Positions 35,461-43,103 of a stretch of 64,000 bases of DNA are shown here, piece by piece. The DNA lies in NCBI GenBank assembly GCA_040365065.1, contig BAABNI010000011.1, positions 1 to 64,000 of the forward strand. The letters run 5' to 3'. How positions within the stretch are numbered: position 1 is the first letter of the stretch; each line of letters opens with the position of its first letter. Source of the stretch: Pelagadaptatus aseana (GTDB lineage: Bacteria; Pseudomonadota; Gammaproteobacteria; Pseudomonadales; Cellvibrionaceae). The position numbers and the translations under genes are program-made. Under the pieces are notes generated by a model. It was not told where the DNA came from, did no database searches, and worked only from the letters and a program-made list of their open reading frames with translations.

Positions 35461-36912
35461 ATGGTTTGGTTTTTTATTGCATTAGCGATGCTGATAGGCG
35501 GCTATTTTATTTACGGAGCTTTTGTTGAAAAAGTGTTTGCGCCTAATGGCCAGCGCAAGACACCGGCAAAAGAAGGTGCCGATGGCGTCGACTATGTACC
35601 CATGTCGACACCCAAGGTTTATTTGATTCAGCTGCTTAATATTGCAGGCGTAGGCCCAATTTTCGGCCCCATCCTGGGTGCCATGTATGGCCCTGCTGCC
35701 ATGGTCTGGATCGTCATTGGCTGCATCTTTGCCGGTGCCGTTCACGATTATTTTTCTGGCATGTTGTCGGTTCGTAATGGTGGTGCCTCAGTGCCCAATC
35801 TGGTCGGCCGCTATCTCGGTAATAACGCCAAACATTTTATGAATATCTTCTCCCTGATTCTGTTGTTGCTGGTGGGTGTGGTATTCGTAACGGCTCCGGC
35901 TGGCTTGCTGGTTAAGCTCAGCGGCTGGGACAAGGCCATGCTGGTGGGCATTATTTTCGCCTACTACCTGATTGCCACGTTGGTACCGATCAACAAAATC
36001 ATTGGCCGTCTGTACCCGGTGTTTGGGCTACTGCTGCTGTTTATGTCCATCAGCCTGCCGGTTGCGCTGATGCTGTCACCGGATCACAGCCTGTTGGCCG
36101 ACGTCACTGCCGCAGACCTGTTTACTAACCTCAATCCGGATGACAAACCGCTGTGGCCTGCGCTGTTTATTACCATTGCCTGTGGTGCGATCTCCGGTTT
36201 CCATGCCACCCAATCACCGCTGATGGCGCGCTGTATCGAGAACGAGAAAAACGGTCGCTTCGTCTTTTACGGCGCCATGATTGGCGAAGGCATTATTGCC
36301 CTGATGTGGTGTGCCATTGCCCTGTCTTTCTTTGATGGCATCACCGGTCTGCAACAAGCTCTGAGCGAAGGCGGTCCTGCCAATGTGGTGTTTGAAGCGT
36401 CCACTGGTTTGCTGGGTGCCTTCGGAGGCATGCTGGCGATTCTGGGAGTGATTGTACTGCCCATCACCTCGGGTGATACCGCATTCCGCTCGGCGCGTCT
36501 GATCATGTCCGAGTTCTTTAAGATGCCACAGAATAAAGTCTCTCGTCGTTTGATGCTTGCGATCCCACTGTTTACTCTGGGTGGCATTCTGACTCAGGTA
36601 GACTTCGGCGTAATCTGGCGCTACTTCGGTTTTGCCAATCAGATGACCGCGGTCATTATGTTGTGGACTGCAGCTTCCTATCTGGCCCGTGGCAATCGCC
36701 TGCACTGGATCTGTACTGTGCCTGCGTTGTTTATGAGCAGTGTGGTTATCACCTTTATCCTGAATAACGCCGCACTGGGTTTTGGTCTGCCCATTGCCAC
36801 CTCGACAGTTGCCGGTGTTATCGGTGCAGCACTGGTCGGCTGGATTGTGATTGCCCGGATAGGCAGAAAGCCTTTGCCACACAATCTGGAATTGCAGATG
36901 GTCAGTGCATAA
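35461..36912 (+). CDS. cstA: CstA family carbon-starvation / pyruvate or peptide transporter
   Basis: 483 residues, about twelve or more membrane helices, of the short form of the CstA family (E. coli CstA is about 700). Motifs: VYLIQLLNIAGVGPIFGPILGA, GAVHDYFSGMLSVRNGGASVP, GAISGFHATQSPLMARC and LPITSGDTAFRSARLI. Relatives import pyruvate or peptides during carbon limitation. The gene ends before a strong hairpin terminator. The family is certain; substrate is inferred. Confidence 0.9.
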   Translation: MVWFFIALAMLIGGYFIYGAFVEKVFAPNGQRKTPAKEGADGVDYVPMSTPKVYLIQLLNIAGVGPIFGPILGAMYGPAAMVWIVIGCIFAGAVHDYFSGMLSVRNGGASVPNLVGRYLGNNAKHFMNIFSLILLLLVGVVFVTAPAGLLVKLSGWDKAMLVGIIFAYYLIATLVPINKIIGRLYPVFGLLLLFMSISLPVALMLSPDHSLLADVTAADLFTNLNPDDKPLWPALFITIACGAISGFHATQSPLMARCIENEKNGRFVFYGAMIGEGIIALMWCAIALSFFDGITGLQQALSEGGPANVVFEASTGLLGAFGGMLAILGVIVLPITSGDTAFRSARLIMSEFFKMPQNKVSRRLMLAIPLFTLGGILTQVDFGVIWRYFGFANQMTAVIMLWTAASYLARGNRLHWICTVPALFMSSVVITFILNNAALGFGLPIATSTVAGVIGAALVGWIVIARIGRKPLPHNLELQMVSA

Positions 36913-36937
36913 AGCTCTGATGAGTGGATCACGCTCG

Positions 36938-36966
36938 AAAAAAGCCCCGCATTGCGGGGCTTTTTT
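36938..36966. terminator. bidirectional rho-independent terminator
   Basis: A perfect 13-base stem AAAAAAGCCCCGC / GCGGGGCTTTTTT with a three-base loop (ATT). It has U-runs on both strands and lies between the convergent cstA and the 169-residue membrane-protein gene. Confidence 0.95.
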
Positions 36967-36987
36967 ATAGTGCAGCCACAGGCTCAA

Positions 36988-37497
36988 TCAACCCAAAAGC
37001 ATATGCCACAGATAAATAGCGGCATCGCGCACATCAAACACAAACGAAAATACGATACAGAAAGTAGCCAGGCCGGACCACACCGCATAGGCAGACCACC
37101 CCTTGGCAAACGGCCGGTTTTTAATCAGCAGAAATAAGGCCGGCGACCAGAAAATCAGATGCACCAGAGCCACCAGACCCGATAAGGGCACCAACCCCAG
37201 AGCGGGAACCGCAAACCGGGAAAACAACAATCCGGCGATCACACCACCCACCACCCAGCGGGCTTCCATATGACGCCAGACAAACAACAAACCGCTGGCG
37301 AACACCAGCAACATAAACATCAGCCACAGTTTGATCCACTGGGGCAGATTGGCCTTGGCCTCATCGTCCCACAATTGCAGCGCACCATGGCCGGAACTGT
37401 AGTCCGCGGCATGCGTCATCGCACTGACCAACAATAACGCGGCCATAACGACCACCTTGATAATTCTGGATGTAACTAAATCTCTGGATTTATTCAT
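36988..37497 (-). CDS. small membrane protein of unknown function
   Basis: 169 residues, MNKSRDLVTSRIIKVVVMA start with AGAG 8 bases upstream. A signal-like hydrophobic segment ending in THAA (residues 13-30) is followed by a short polar stretch and four hydrophobic helices (about 55-72, 82-100, 103-124, 134-165). No family recognised. It is the last of a reverse-strand run beginning with the CRY-DASH and photolyase genes (49 bases from the photolyase stop), so it may belong to that operon. Confidence 0.7.
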   Translation of the reverse strand: MNKSRDLVTSRIIKVVVMAALLLVSAMTHAADYSSGHGALQLWDDEAKANLPQWIKLWLMFMLLVFASGLLFVWRHMEARWVVGGVIAGLLFSRFAVPALGLVPLSGLVALVHLIFWSPALFLLIKNRPFAKGWSAYAVWSGLATFCIVFSFVFDVRDAAIYLWHMLLG

Positions 37498-37546
37498 GCA
37501 TGGATTCTCTGGTTCATTGCGCAGAACTGATCAAATACAAATGGGT

Positions 37547-39115
37547 TCACAACCGATCAAGTCTTGCCAATACAGCATCGGCTTGGGATAACACCGCCTG
37601 ACGCTGCTCTGGTGTGTTTTTCTGCCACTGCCTCAAGGGCAAGGCCATCCTTGGGTTACGTTCATAGTGGTGCTTGTTCCGGTCAATAAAATGCCAGTAC
37701 AGACTGTTAAACGGGCAGGCCCCGTCACCGGTTTTGAGTTTAACCTTATAGTGGCACTGAGTGCAGTAATCACTCATCTTATTGATGTAGTTGCCACTGG
37801 CTGCGTAGGGTTTTGTGGCAATCCAGCCACCATCTGCGAACAATGCCATGCCCCGGGTATTGGGCAGCTCCACCCATTCAATGGCGTCGATATAAATACC
37901 CAAATACCAGGCATCCACGGCATCAGGATCAAGCCCCGCCAGCAGAGCAAAATTACCAACGATCATCAGACGCTGAATATGATGAGCATAGGCAAACTCC
38001 AGGGACTGGCCGATGCTGTGACTGAGGCAACGCATATTGGTGTCGCCATCCCAGAACCAACGAGGCAAAGGCCTGTGGGCATTCAATGCGTTCTGCTCAG
38101 AATAAGCGGGCATATTGCACCAATAAACGCCACGCACGTATTCACGCCAACCGATAATCTGTCGCACAAAACCTTCAATCTGGGGCAGGCTGACAGACGG
38201 CTCTTGGGACTCACTTTGATCATGAGCCTGATATTGCCGCAGCGCTGTTTCAATCACTTCCATTGGATGGAGCATCTTGGTGTTCAAGGCAAAGCTGAGG
38301 CGCGAGTGATACAAACTCCAATGATCCCGATTTTCACCGGTCATGGCATCCTGGAATTTACCGAAGTCAGGTAGGCACACTTCGCAGAAAAAGGACAAGA
38401 GTTGTCGTGCCTGTGCGCGATTGATTGGCCACAACAATTGGTCTTGCGGCTCGCCCAGATAGTTCAATCCATGGCGTTTGATCCGCTGTGCAATATCGGC
38501 CACAGGATTGGCGAACAACAGGGGCTGGGGAATATCTTTCAGATCATTGGCTTTGAAGGCATTGCGATTATCCGCATCATAATTCCACTGACCACCCACC
38601 GGCTGACCGTTATCCATCAGGATATTCAGACGTTTGCGCATGCGCCGATAAAAGCTTTCCATACGATGATGTTTTTGTGGCGAGAATTGTTTTTCTATGT
38701 CGGCAAACGGTAACAAAAAATGTTCGCTATCCACCTGCTTAACCTCGATGGATAAACTCTCGGCCGCGCCGGCCAATTGACATGCCAATCGGTATTCATC
38801 GGCTCGCTGATATTCGAATTGCTCACACCCCAGCTCGTTGCAATAGTGTTGCAACAGATCATCCAGATCGTTGAAGTCATTGGTTTCATCCAGAGTAAGA
38901 TGCAACACCCGATGCCCGGCCCGCTTCAATGCATCAGCGAAGGCCGCCATTGAAGCAAAAAATGCGCAGAGCTTTTGCCAGTGATGAGTCACATAACGGC
39001 TCTCCTGATGCAACTCGGCAATCAGATACACCGTGTGATCATCTTTTTCGCGAAACCACGAGTGACCGGCATTCAATTGATCACCCAGAATCAATCGCAA
39101 GCGTTTGGCTTTCAT
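37547..39115 (-). CDS. FeS bacterial cryptochrome/photolyase (PhrB-like, 6-4 type)
   Basis: 522 residues of the cryptochrome/photolyase family with an iron-sulfur cluster. It starts MKAKRLRLILGDQLNAGHSWF; the ATG at 39115 overlaps the stop of the CRY-DASH gene (ATGA). Four cysteines match the cluster ligands: CNMPAYSE (one) and the C-terminal DYCTQCHYKVKLKTGDGACPFN (three). Relatives (Agrobacterium PhrB, Rhodobacter CryB) bind FAD and a lumazine antenna; PhrB repairs (6-4) photoproducts. It is probably a (6-4) photolyase, though a signalling role is possible. Confidence 0.92.
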   Translation of the reverse strand: MKAKRLRLILGDQLNAGHSWFREKDDHTVYLIAELHQESRYVTHHWQKLCAFFASMAAFADALKRAGHRVLHLTLDETNDFNDLDDLLQHYCNELGCEQFEYQRADEYRLACQLAGAAESLSIEVKQVDSEHFLLPFADIEKQFSPQKHHRMESFYRRMRKRLNILMDNGQPVGGQWNYDADNRNAFKANDLKDIPQPLLFANPVADIAQRIKRHGLNYLGEPQDQLLWPINRAQARQLLSFFCEVCLPDFGKFQDAMTGENRDHWSLYHSRLSFALNTKMLHPMEVIETALRQYQAHDQSESQEPSVSLPQIEGFVRQIIGWREYVRGVYWCNMPAYSEQNALNAHRPLPRWFWDGDTNMRCLSHSIGQSLEFAYAHHIQRLMIVGNFALLAGLDPDAVDAWYLGIYIDAIEWVELPNTRGMALFADGGWIATKPYAASGNYINKMSDYCTQCHYKVKLKTGDGACPFNSLYWHFIDRNKHHYERNPRMALPLRQWQKNTPEQRQAVLSQADAVLARLDRL

Positions 39116-40470
39116 CCGTTGGCTTCGCTTTCGATGGGCCAATCCACCATATCGGTGCTGTCCAGTTGCGGGTTGGCCGTTGCCCCCCAGCGCCGCCGGT
39201 AGTGACCATCGGGGTCGAATTGATGGGTTTGTTTCTCCAGATTGAAATGCCTGCCGCCTCTGGGATCCACACCCACACCGGCAATGTATTGCCAATTGCC
39301 CCAGTTACAGGAAACGTCGTAATCGATTAACTGGTATTCAAACCAGGCCGCGCCAAAGCGCCAATCCAGCCCCAGCTCATTGATCAGACAACTGGCGGCA
39401 ATCTGGCGTCCCCGATTACTCAAATAACCGGTGGCCTTTAATTCTTTCATGCAGGCATTGACCAGAGGGTAAGGGGTTTCACCGTCGCACCATTTACGCC
39501 ATCGCTCCGGGTAAAACGTGGTGTTGGGTGATGAGTTGGCCAACCCGCGAAACTTAAACAACCGGTCCCCCACCTTATGATGATGCCAGTGAAAAAACTC
39601 CCGCCAAAGCAGCTCAACCAACAACCACTGCGTACCCGGGTTGTCGCCGTGATCAGAATTGTAGCGCCGCAGGTACTGACAAATTCTGCGGGGAGAAATA
39701 ACGCCATGATTCAACCAGGGTGACAGTTTGCTGCTGTTACCCCAACCCGATAGCGCGTTGCGATTATCTTTATAGACACGAGGCAAGACACCAGAGAAGT
39801 ATTCATCAAGATGCTGTTGCGCGGCACGGATCCCCCCCTGAAACGATGTCTGACTCGATACGGGTTGTGGCAACCAGTCTGGCTGCTTCAGAGTTGGCGT
39901 CGGTGTCATTGCCGGCATTGGCGGCAATGAGCTCGGCGCCGATTGTGGCAAGGCCATGGTGCACTTTTCAGCCTGTCGACGAAAGCGCGAATAGGTGTCT
40001 GGCCATTCGGCAATGGCCAGAGGACGATCTGCATCATCGAACAAGGTATAGCCCCTGTGAGCAATAACCTCGATATCGGGCCATGGCCGTTTGAGCCGTT
40101 TCAATATGTTGGCTTCAACACTTCCTGCCAAAGCGGTATGGTGCATTTGGTCGTACTGGCCTGTTGCCAGCAAATTGCCAAGCACACTGACGGTGTCGCC
40201 ATAGCACACATACAACTGCTGCCCCAGATGCCGCAGTTCCTGATTCAAACTGCTCAGGCATTCCTGTAAAAAATACCAGCGGTGGTATCCCATGGAACTG
40301 ATTTGCCAGCGTCCGGGACGAAACCAGATGGGGTCCACCACGTACACGCACAACAATTGTTCTGATTTCGCCGCAGCCAGAAGTGAGGGGTTATCATCCA
40401 GCCTTAAATCCTGGGTAAACCACAGAAGGCTGCCGGAGCTTTTTGGTTTATGGGTGATTGAGGAAGACAT
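39112..40470 (-). CDS. DASH-family cryptochrome
   Basis: 452 residues. An N-terminal photolyase alpha/beta domain (LLWFTQDLRLDDNPSLLAA) and a FAD-binding helical domain (TQWLLVELLWREFFHWHHHKVGDRLF, SNRGRQIAASCLINEL, NWQYIAGVGVDPRGGRHFNLEKQ) match CRY-DASH. These use FAD and MTHF, repairing CPDs in single-stranded DNA or regulating expression. A GTG or ATG start at 40470-40473 is possible; the ATG is favoured. Its end overlaps the photolyase start by four bases, so the pair is translated together. Confidence 0.92.
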   Translation of the reverse strand: MSSSITHKPKSSGSLLWFTQDLRLDDNPSLLAAAKSEQLLCVYVVDPIWFRPGRWQISSMGYHRWYFLQECLSSLNQELRHLGQQLYVCYGDTVSVLGNLLATGQYDQMHHTALAGSVEANILKRLKRPWPDIEVIAHRGYTLFDDADRPLAIAEWPDTYSRFRRQAEKCTMALPQSAPSSLPPMPAMTPTPTLKQPDWLPQPVSSQTSFQGGIRAAQQHLDEYFSGVLPRVYKDNRNALSGWGNSSKLSPWLNHGVISPRRICQYLRRYNSDHGDNPGTQWLLVELLWREFFHWHHHKVGDRLFKFRGLANSSPNTTFYPERWRKWCDGETPYPLVNACMKELKATGYLSNRGRQIAASCLINELGLDWRFGAAWFEYQLIDYDVSCNWGNWQYIAGVGVDPRGGRHFNLEKQTHQFDPDGHYRRRWGATANPQLDSTDMVDWPIESEANG

Positions 40471-40504
40471 CACATCAACAGAGCAGCATCACGCAAGGCA
40501 AGCA

Positions 40505-41056
40505 TCACAACAGAGTTTCAATGTATTGCCGCATCAGCTTTGAAGATGGTTTGACCGAACTTGGAAAGCGTTTAACCACCTTGCCATTGGCATCTACCAG
40601 ATACTTGTTGAAGTTCCAGCCCGGTGCCCCTTGAGTATCACCCAAGTGCTGGAATATCGGATGTGCCTCGGAACCTTTCACATGAACGCGATCGGTCATG
40701 GTGAAGGTGACACCGTGATTCACATAACAGATTTTGGCGGATTCGGCCTCGTCATCGGTTTCCTGTCGAAAGTCGTTGGATGGAAATCCCACTACCACCA
40801 ATCCCCGATCCTTATACTCCTGATGCAGAGTCTCCAGCTCGCCATACTGATAGGTGAAACCGCAATGGCTGGCGGTATTGGCTATTAGAACCGGACGATC
40901 GGCGACAACGTCGCACAAATTAACCGTGTCATTTGAGTGAAGTTTGCCGACTGTGTGATTCAGCCACTGCGGGCAGGTGGCCAGTGAGGGGGTCGAAAAT
41001 AACCACAGCGGTAAAAAAACCAGAATAAATCTTACACGCTTTAAACATCTGTACAT
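40505..41056 (-). CDS. exported glutathione peroxidase
   Basis: 183 residues with a signal peptide (FILVFLPLWLFSTPSLA) and a thiol peroxidase fold. Peroxidatic Cys in NTASHCGFTYQY, with GFPSNDFRQE and GWNFNKYL completing the family signature. It should reduce hydroperoxides in the periplasm using thioredoxin or glutathione-like donors. The ATG follows GGGGAG by 8 bases. It lies between the photolyase genes and folE on the same strand, consistent with a light/oxidative-stress neighbourhood. Confidence 0.9.
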   Translation of the reverse strand: MYRCLKRVRFILVFLPLWLFSTPSLATCPQWLNHTVGKLHSNDTVNLCDVVADRPVLIANTASHCGFTYQYGELETLHQEYKDRGLVVVGFPSNDFRQETDDEAESAKICYVNHGVTFTMTDRVHVKGSEAHPIFQHLGDTQGAPGWNFNKYLVDANGKVVKRFPSSVKPSSKLMRQYIETLL

Positions 41057-41124
41057 TTTGACACTCCCCTACCTAAAAGCAGGCAACACTCTGTGACAAT
41101 AACTCAAACCAGATCGAATCAGAC

Positions 41125-41760
41125 TCAAGCCAAAAATTCGGCACGAGTACGACTGTTGGCCTTGAACACACCACCAAGCGCCGTAGTCGATGTATTGGAT
41201 GTGGTATCCATAATGCCGCGCGACTTCACGCAATAGTGGGTGGCATTGATGGTAATCGCCACATCGTCTGTTTCGAGCAGTGTCTGCAGCGCCACCAACA
41301 CCTGCTGGGTCAGCCGCTCCTGAACCTGTGGTCGCTGGGCAAAGAACCGCACCAGTCGATTGATTTTCGACAGGCCGATGATTTTGTCTTTCGGTATGTA
41401 AGCCACATTGGCAAAACCATCGATGGTGATAAAGTGGTGTTCGCAAGTGCTGGTAACGGCAATGTCATTAACCTTGACCATCTCATCCACTTTCATTTTA
41501 TTTTCAATCACCGACAGGTTAGGGAAATTGCTGTAATCGAGACCCGAGAAGATTTCATACACGTACATCTTGGCAATGCGGTGTGGTGTTTCCTGCAAAC
41601 TGTCATCGGTCAGATCCAGACCGAGGGTACCAACCACTTCGGTCATAAGACCTTTGATGCGCTCGTATTTTTGTTCCTGAGTGAGCCCGGTTTCGATAAG
41701 AGGTGTTTCCAAACCCACCTCAACCAACATGGATCGTACTTTTTCAGCATCAGACATCAT
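41125..41760 (-). CDS. folE: GTP cyclohydrolase I
   Basis: 211 residues, strongly like E. coli FolE. Zinc ligands Cys and His in TSTCEHHF and Cys in HYCVKSRG; GTP-binding region GLSKINRLVRFFAQRPQVQERL; N-terminal ETPHRIAKMYVYEIFSGLDY. It converts GTP to 7,8-dihydroneopterin triphosphate, the first step of folate and pterin synthesis. The ATGATG start at 41760 follows AAGGAG. folX starts 10 bases upstream on the same strand. Confidence 0.95.
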   Translation of the reverse strand: MMSDAEKVRSMLVEVGLETPLIETGLTQEQKYERIKGLMTEVVGTLGLDLTDDSLQETPHRIAKMYVYEIFSGLDYSNFPNLSVIENKMKVDEMVKVNDIAVTSTCEHHFITIDGFANVAYIPKDKIIGLSKINRLVRFFAQRPQVQERLTQQVLVALQTLLETDDVAITINATHYCVKSRGIMDTTSNTSTTALGGVFKANSRTRAEFLA

Positions 41761-41770
41761 CCGGGACTCC

Positions 41771-42139
41771 TTAATCGTTGCGATGATAATCAATGGTCAG
41801 CGATACGCTGTCCGCAAAACGCAGGGCGTGGGGTTTATCTACCGTTACCGAGGCATAGTCAATCGCGATCGGCTCACTGCAAATGGAAAGCAGATCACAC
41901 ACCAACTTTTCCAACAGTAAAAAACGATTGTTCTCAACATGGTGAATAATGGACTTGGTGATGCTTTTATAATTCACCGCCTGATCCACATTGTCTGTGG
42001 CCATGGCATCGCTGGCATCGTAGTGCATGACTGCATTAACAATAATATCCTGCTGCTTTTCACGCTCCTCGGGATTAAAACCGATAAAGGTTCGCAAACG
42101 CAGATTTTTGATATCAATAATGGCTTTGCCGACTGGCAT
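41771..42139 (-). CDS. folX: dihydroneopterin triphosphate 2'-epimerase
   Basis: 122 residues, closely like E. coli FolX (IDIKNLRLRTFIGFN, VNYKSITKSIIHHVENNRFLLLEKL, VDKPHALRFADSVSLTI). It epimerises dihydroneopterin triphosphate to dihydromonapterin triphosphate. The ATG at 42139 is chosen because it has AGGGA upstream and matches the usual start; the frame to 42193 overlaps the next gene. With folE (10 bases downstream) and folM it gives the tetrahydromonapterin route. Confidence 0.9.
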   Translation of the reverse strand: MPVGKAIIDIKNLRLRTFIGFNPEEREKQQDIIVNAVMHYDASDAMATDNVDQAVNYKSITKSIIHHVENNRFLLLEKLVCDLLSICSEPIAIDYASVTVDKPHALRFADSVSLTIDYHRND

Positions 42140-42189
42140 AATGATTTCCCTTTGTTTTTCATTTATTACGAACAAAGGGATGGGGCAGA

Positions 42190-42603
42190 TCACTTACGCG
42201 GAACGGAACACTGCCCATTGTCGCAATTGGACTTGCCTGTCAGCAGCGCTGAAACGCGATAGCGATTTCGGGCAAACCAGAGGTAGGCACGATCAGCCAA
42301 CCAGCGAATTCCCGGCCAGCGCAATGGCGCTGTCAAATAACCACGGCCAACCAGTGTCCAGGCCCGGTGGGTTACATCCAGACCTTCGATATAACGGCCA
42401 GAGGCCAACAGCCCCTGCAATACCGACATGGCTTTTACCACATCCAGTTGCGGGTAGCGTTGTGCTACAGACTCATCCTGTAAACTCACCAGTGCAATGC
42501 GATGATGTGAATCGAGCCCGCGCAACTTATCCATTTCCGCTACGCACAACGGGCAGGTACTGTCGTAAAAAATCGTGAGCTCAGGTGTTTTCGATTCAGT
42601 CAT
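42190..42603 (-). CDS. thiol-disulfide oxidoreductase of the DCC family
   Basis: 137 residues. The motif FYDSTCPLCVAEM gives the DxxCxxC pattern of DUF393/DCC proteins (YuxK type), a thioredoxin-like family. A C-terminal CDNGQC pair could form a second redox site. Substrate unknown; it is regularly found near photolyase, SRPBCC and SDR genes in gammaproteobacteria. It lies upstream of folX on the same strand. Confidence 0.85.
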   Translation of the reverse strand: MTESKTPELTIFYDSTCPLCVAEMDKLRGLDSHHRIALVSLQDESVAQRYPQLDVVKAMSVLQGLLASGRYIEGLDVTHRAWTLVGRGYLTAPLRWPGIRWLADRAYLWFARNRYRVSALLTGKSNCDNGQCSVPRK

Positions 42604-42636
42604 AATAATTGCAGCACAAAACTATTGGTTTGGTAA

Positions 42637-43083
42637 TTAGAGCATCAGCACAAACATCAGGCCATGGCATGCCATCACCACAAACGTGACTTTTTTTCGC
42701 AGATCAAGATAATCCCGACTGCCTTTGAGACAACGTTTTTCCACCGCATACAGGTTCCAGTAGCCAACTGCCAGTAACAGAACAATCGCCGCCCCAATGT
42801 GATCGTAGGCCATTAACGCCATCAGCAACAGCCACGCCAATAAAGCCCATACATTACTGAGCAACAACAAAGGGCCATGATGAGAGAAACTGCGATGATT
42901 GGCTTTACCCCAAAGGGTGCCAGCCATAAAAGACAGGATGACAATGCTGTAGGCAATAAAAATCCAGTAAGCTTCGAGCACCAGCTGCGGCACAGACAGA
43001 TACTCCCCGAGTATCGACCAGAGCACACACCCCACGAAAGGCAGGGTGCCACTCCAGGTGAGAATCGGGGTTAAACGAAGCAT
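42637..43083 (-). CDS. DUF3429 family membrane protein
   Basis: 148 residues with five hydrophobic helices. The conserved segment SFMAGTLWGKANH and the C-terminal LDLRKKVTFVV place it in DUF3429, an inner-membrane family of unknown function. It is one of the repeated companions of photolyase/pterin genes. Transcribed in the same direction as the DCC gene. Confidence 0.8.
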   Translation of the reverse strand: MLRLTPILTWSGTLPFVGCVLWSILGEYLSVPQLVLEAYWIFIAYSIVILSFMAGTLWGKANHRSFSHHGPLLLLSNVWALLAWLLLMALMAYDHIGAAIVLLLAVGYWNLYAVEKRCLKGSRDYLDLRKKVTFVVMACHGLMFVLML

Positions 43084-43103
43084 ACCGGATTACCCTTACG
43101 CCA

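Noticed and set aside
39116..39295. 60-residue upstream extension of the FeS photolyase
   Set aside because: It overlaps the CRY-DASH coding region, and the conserved start is at 39115 in ATGA overlap.
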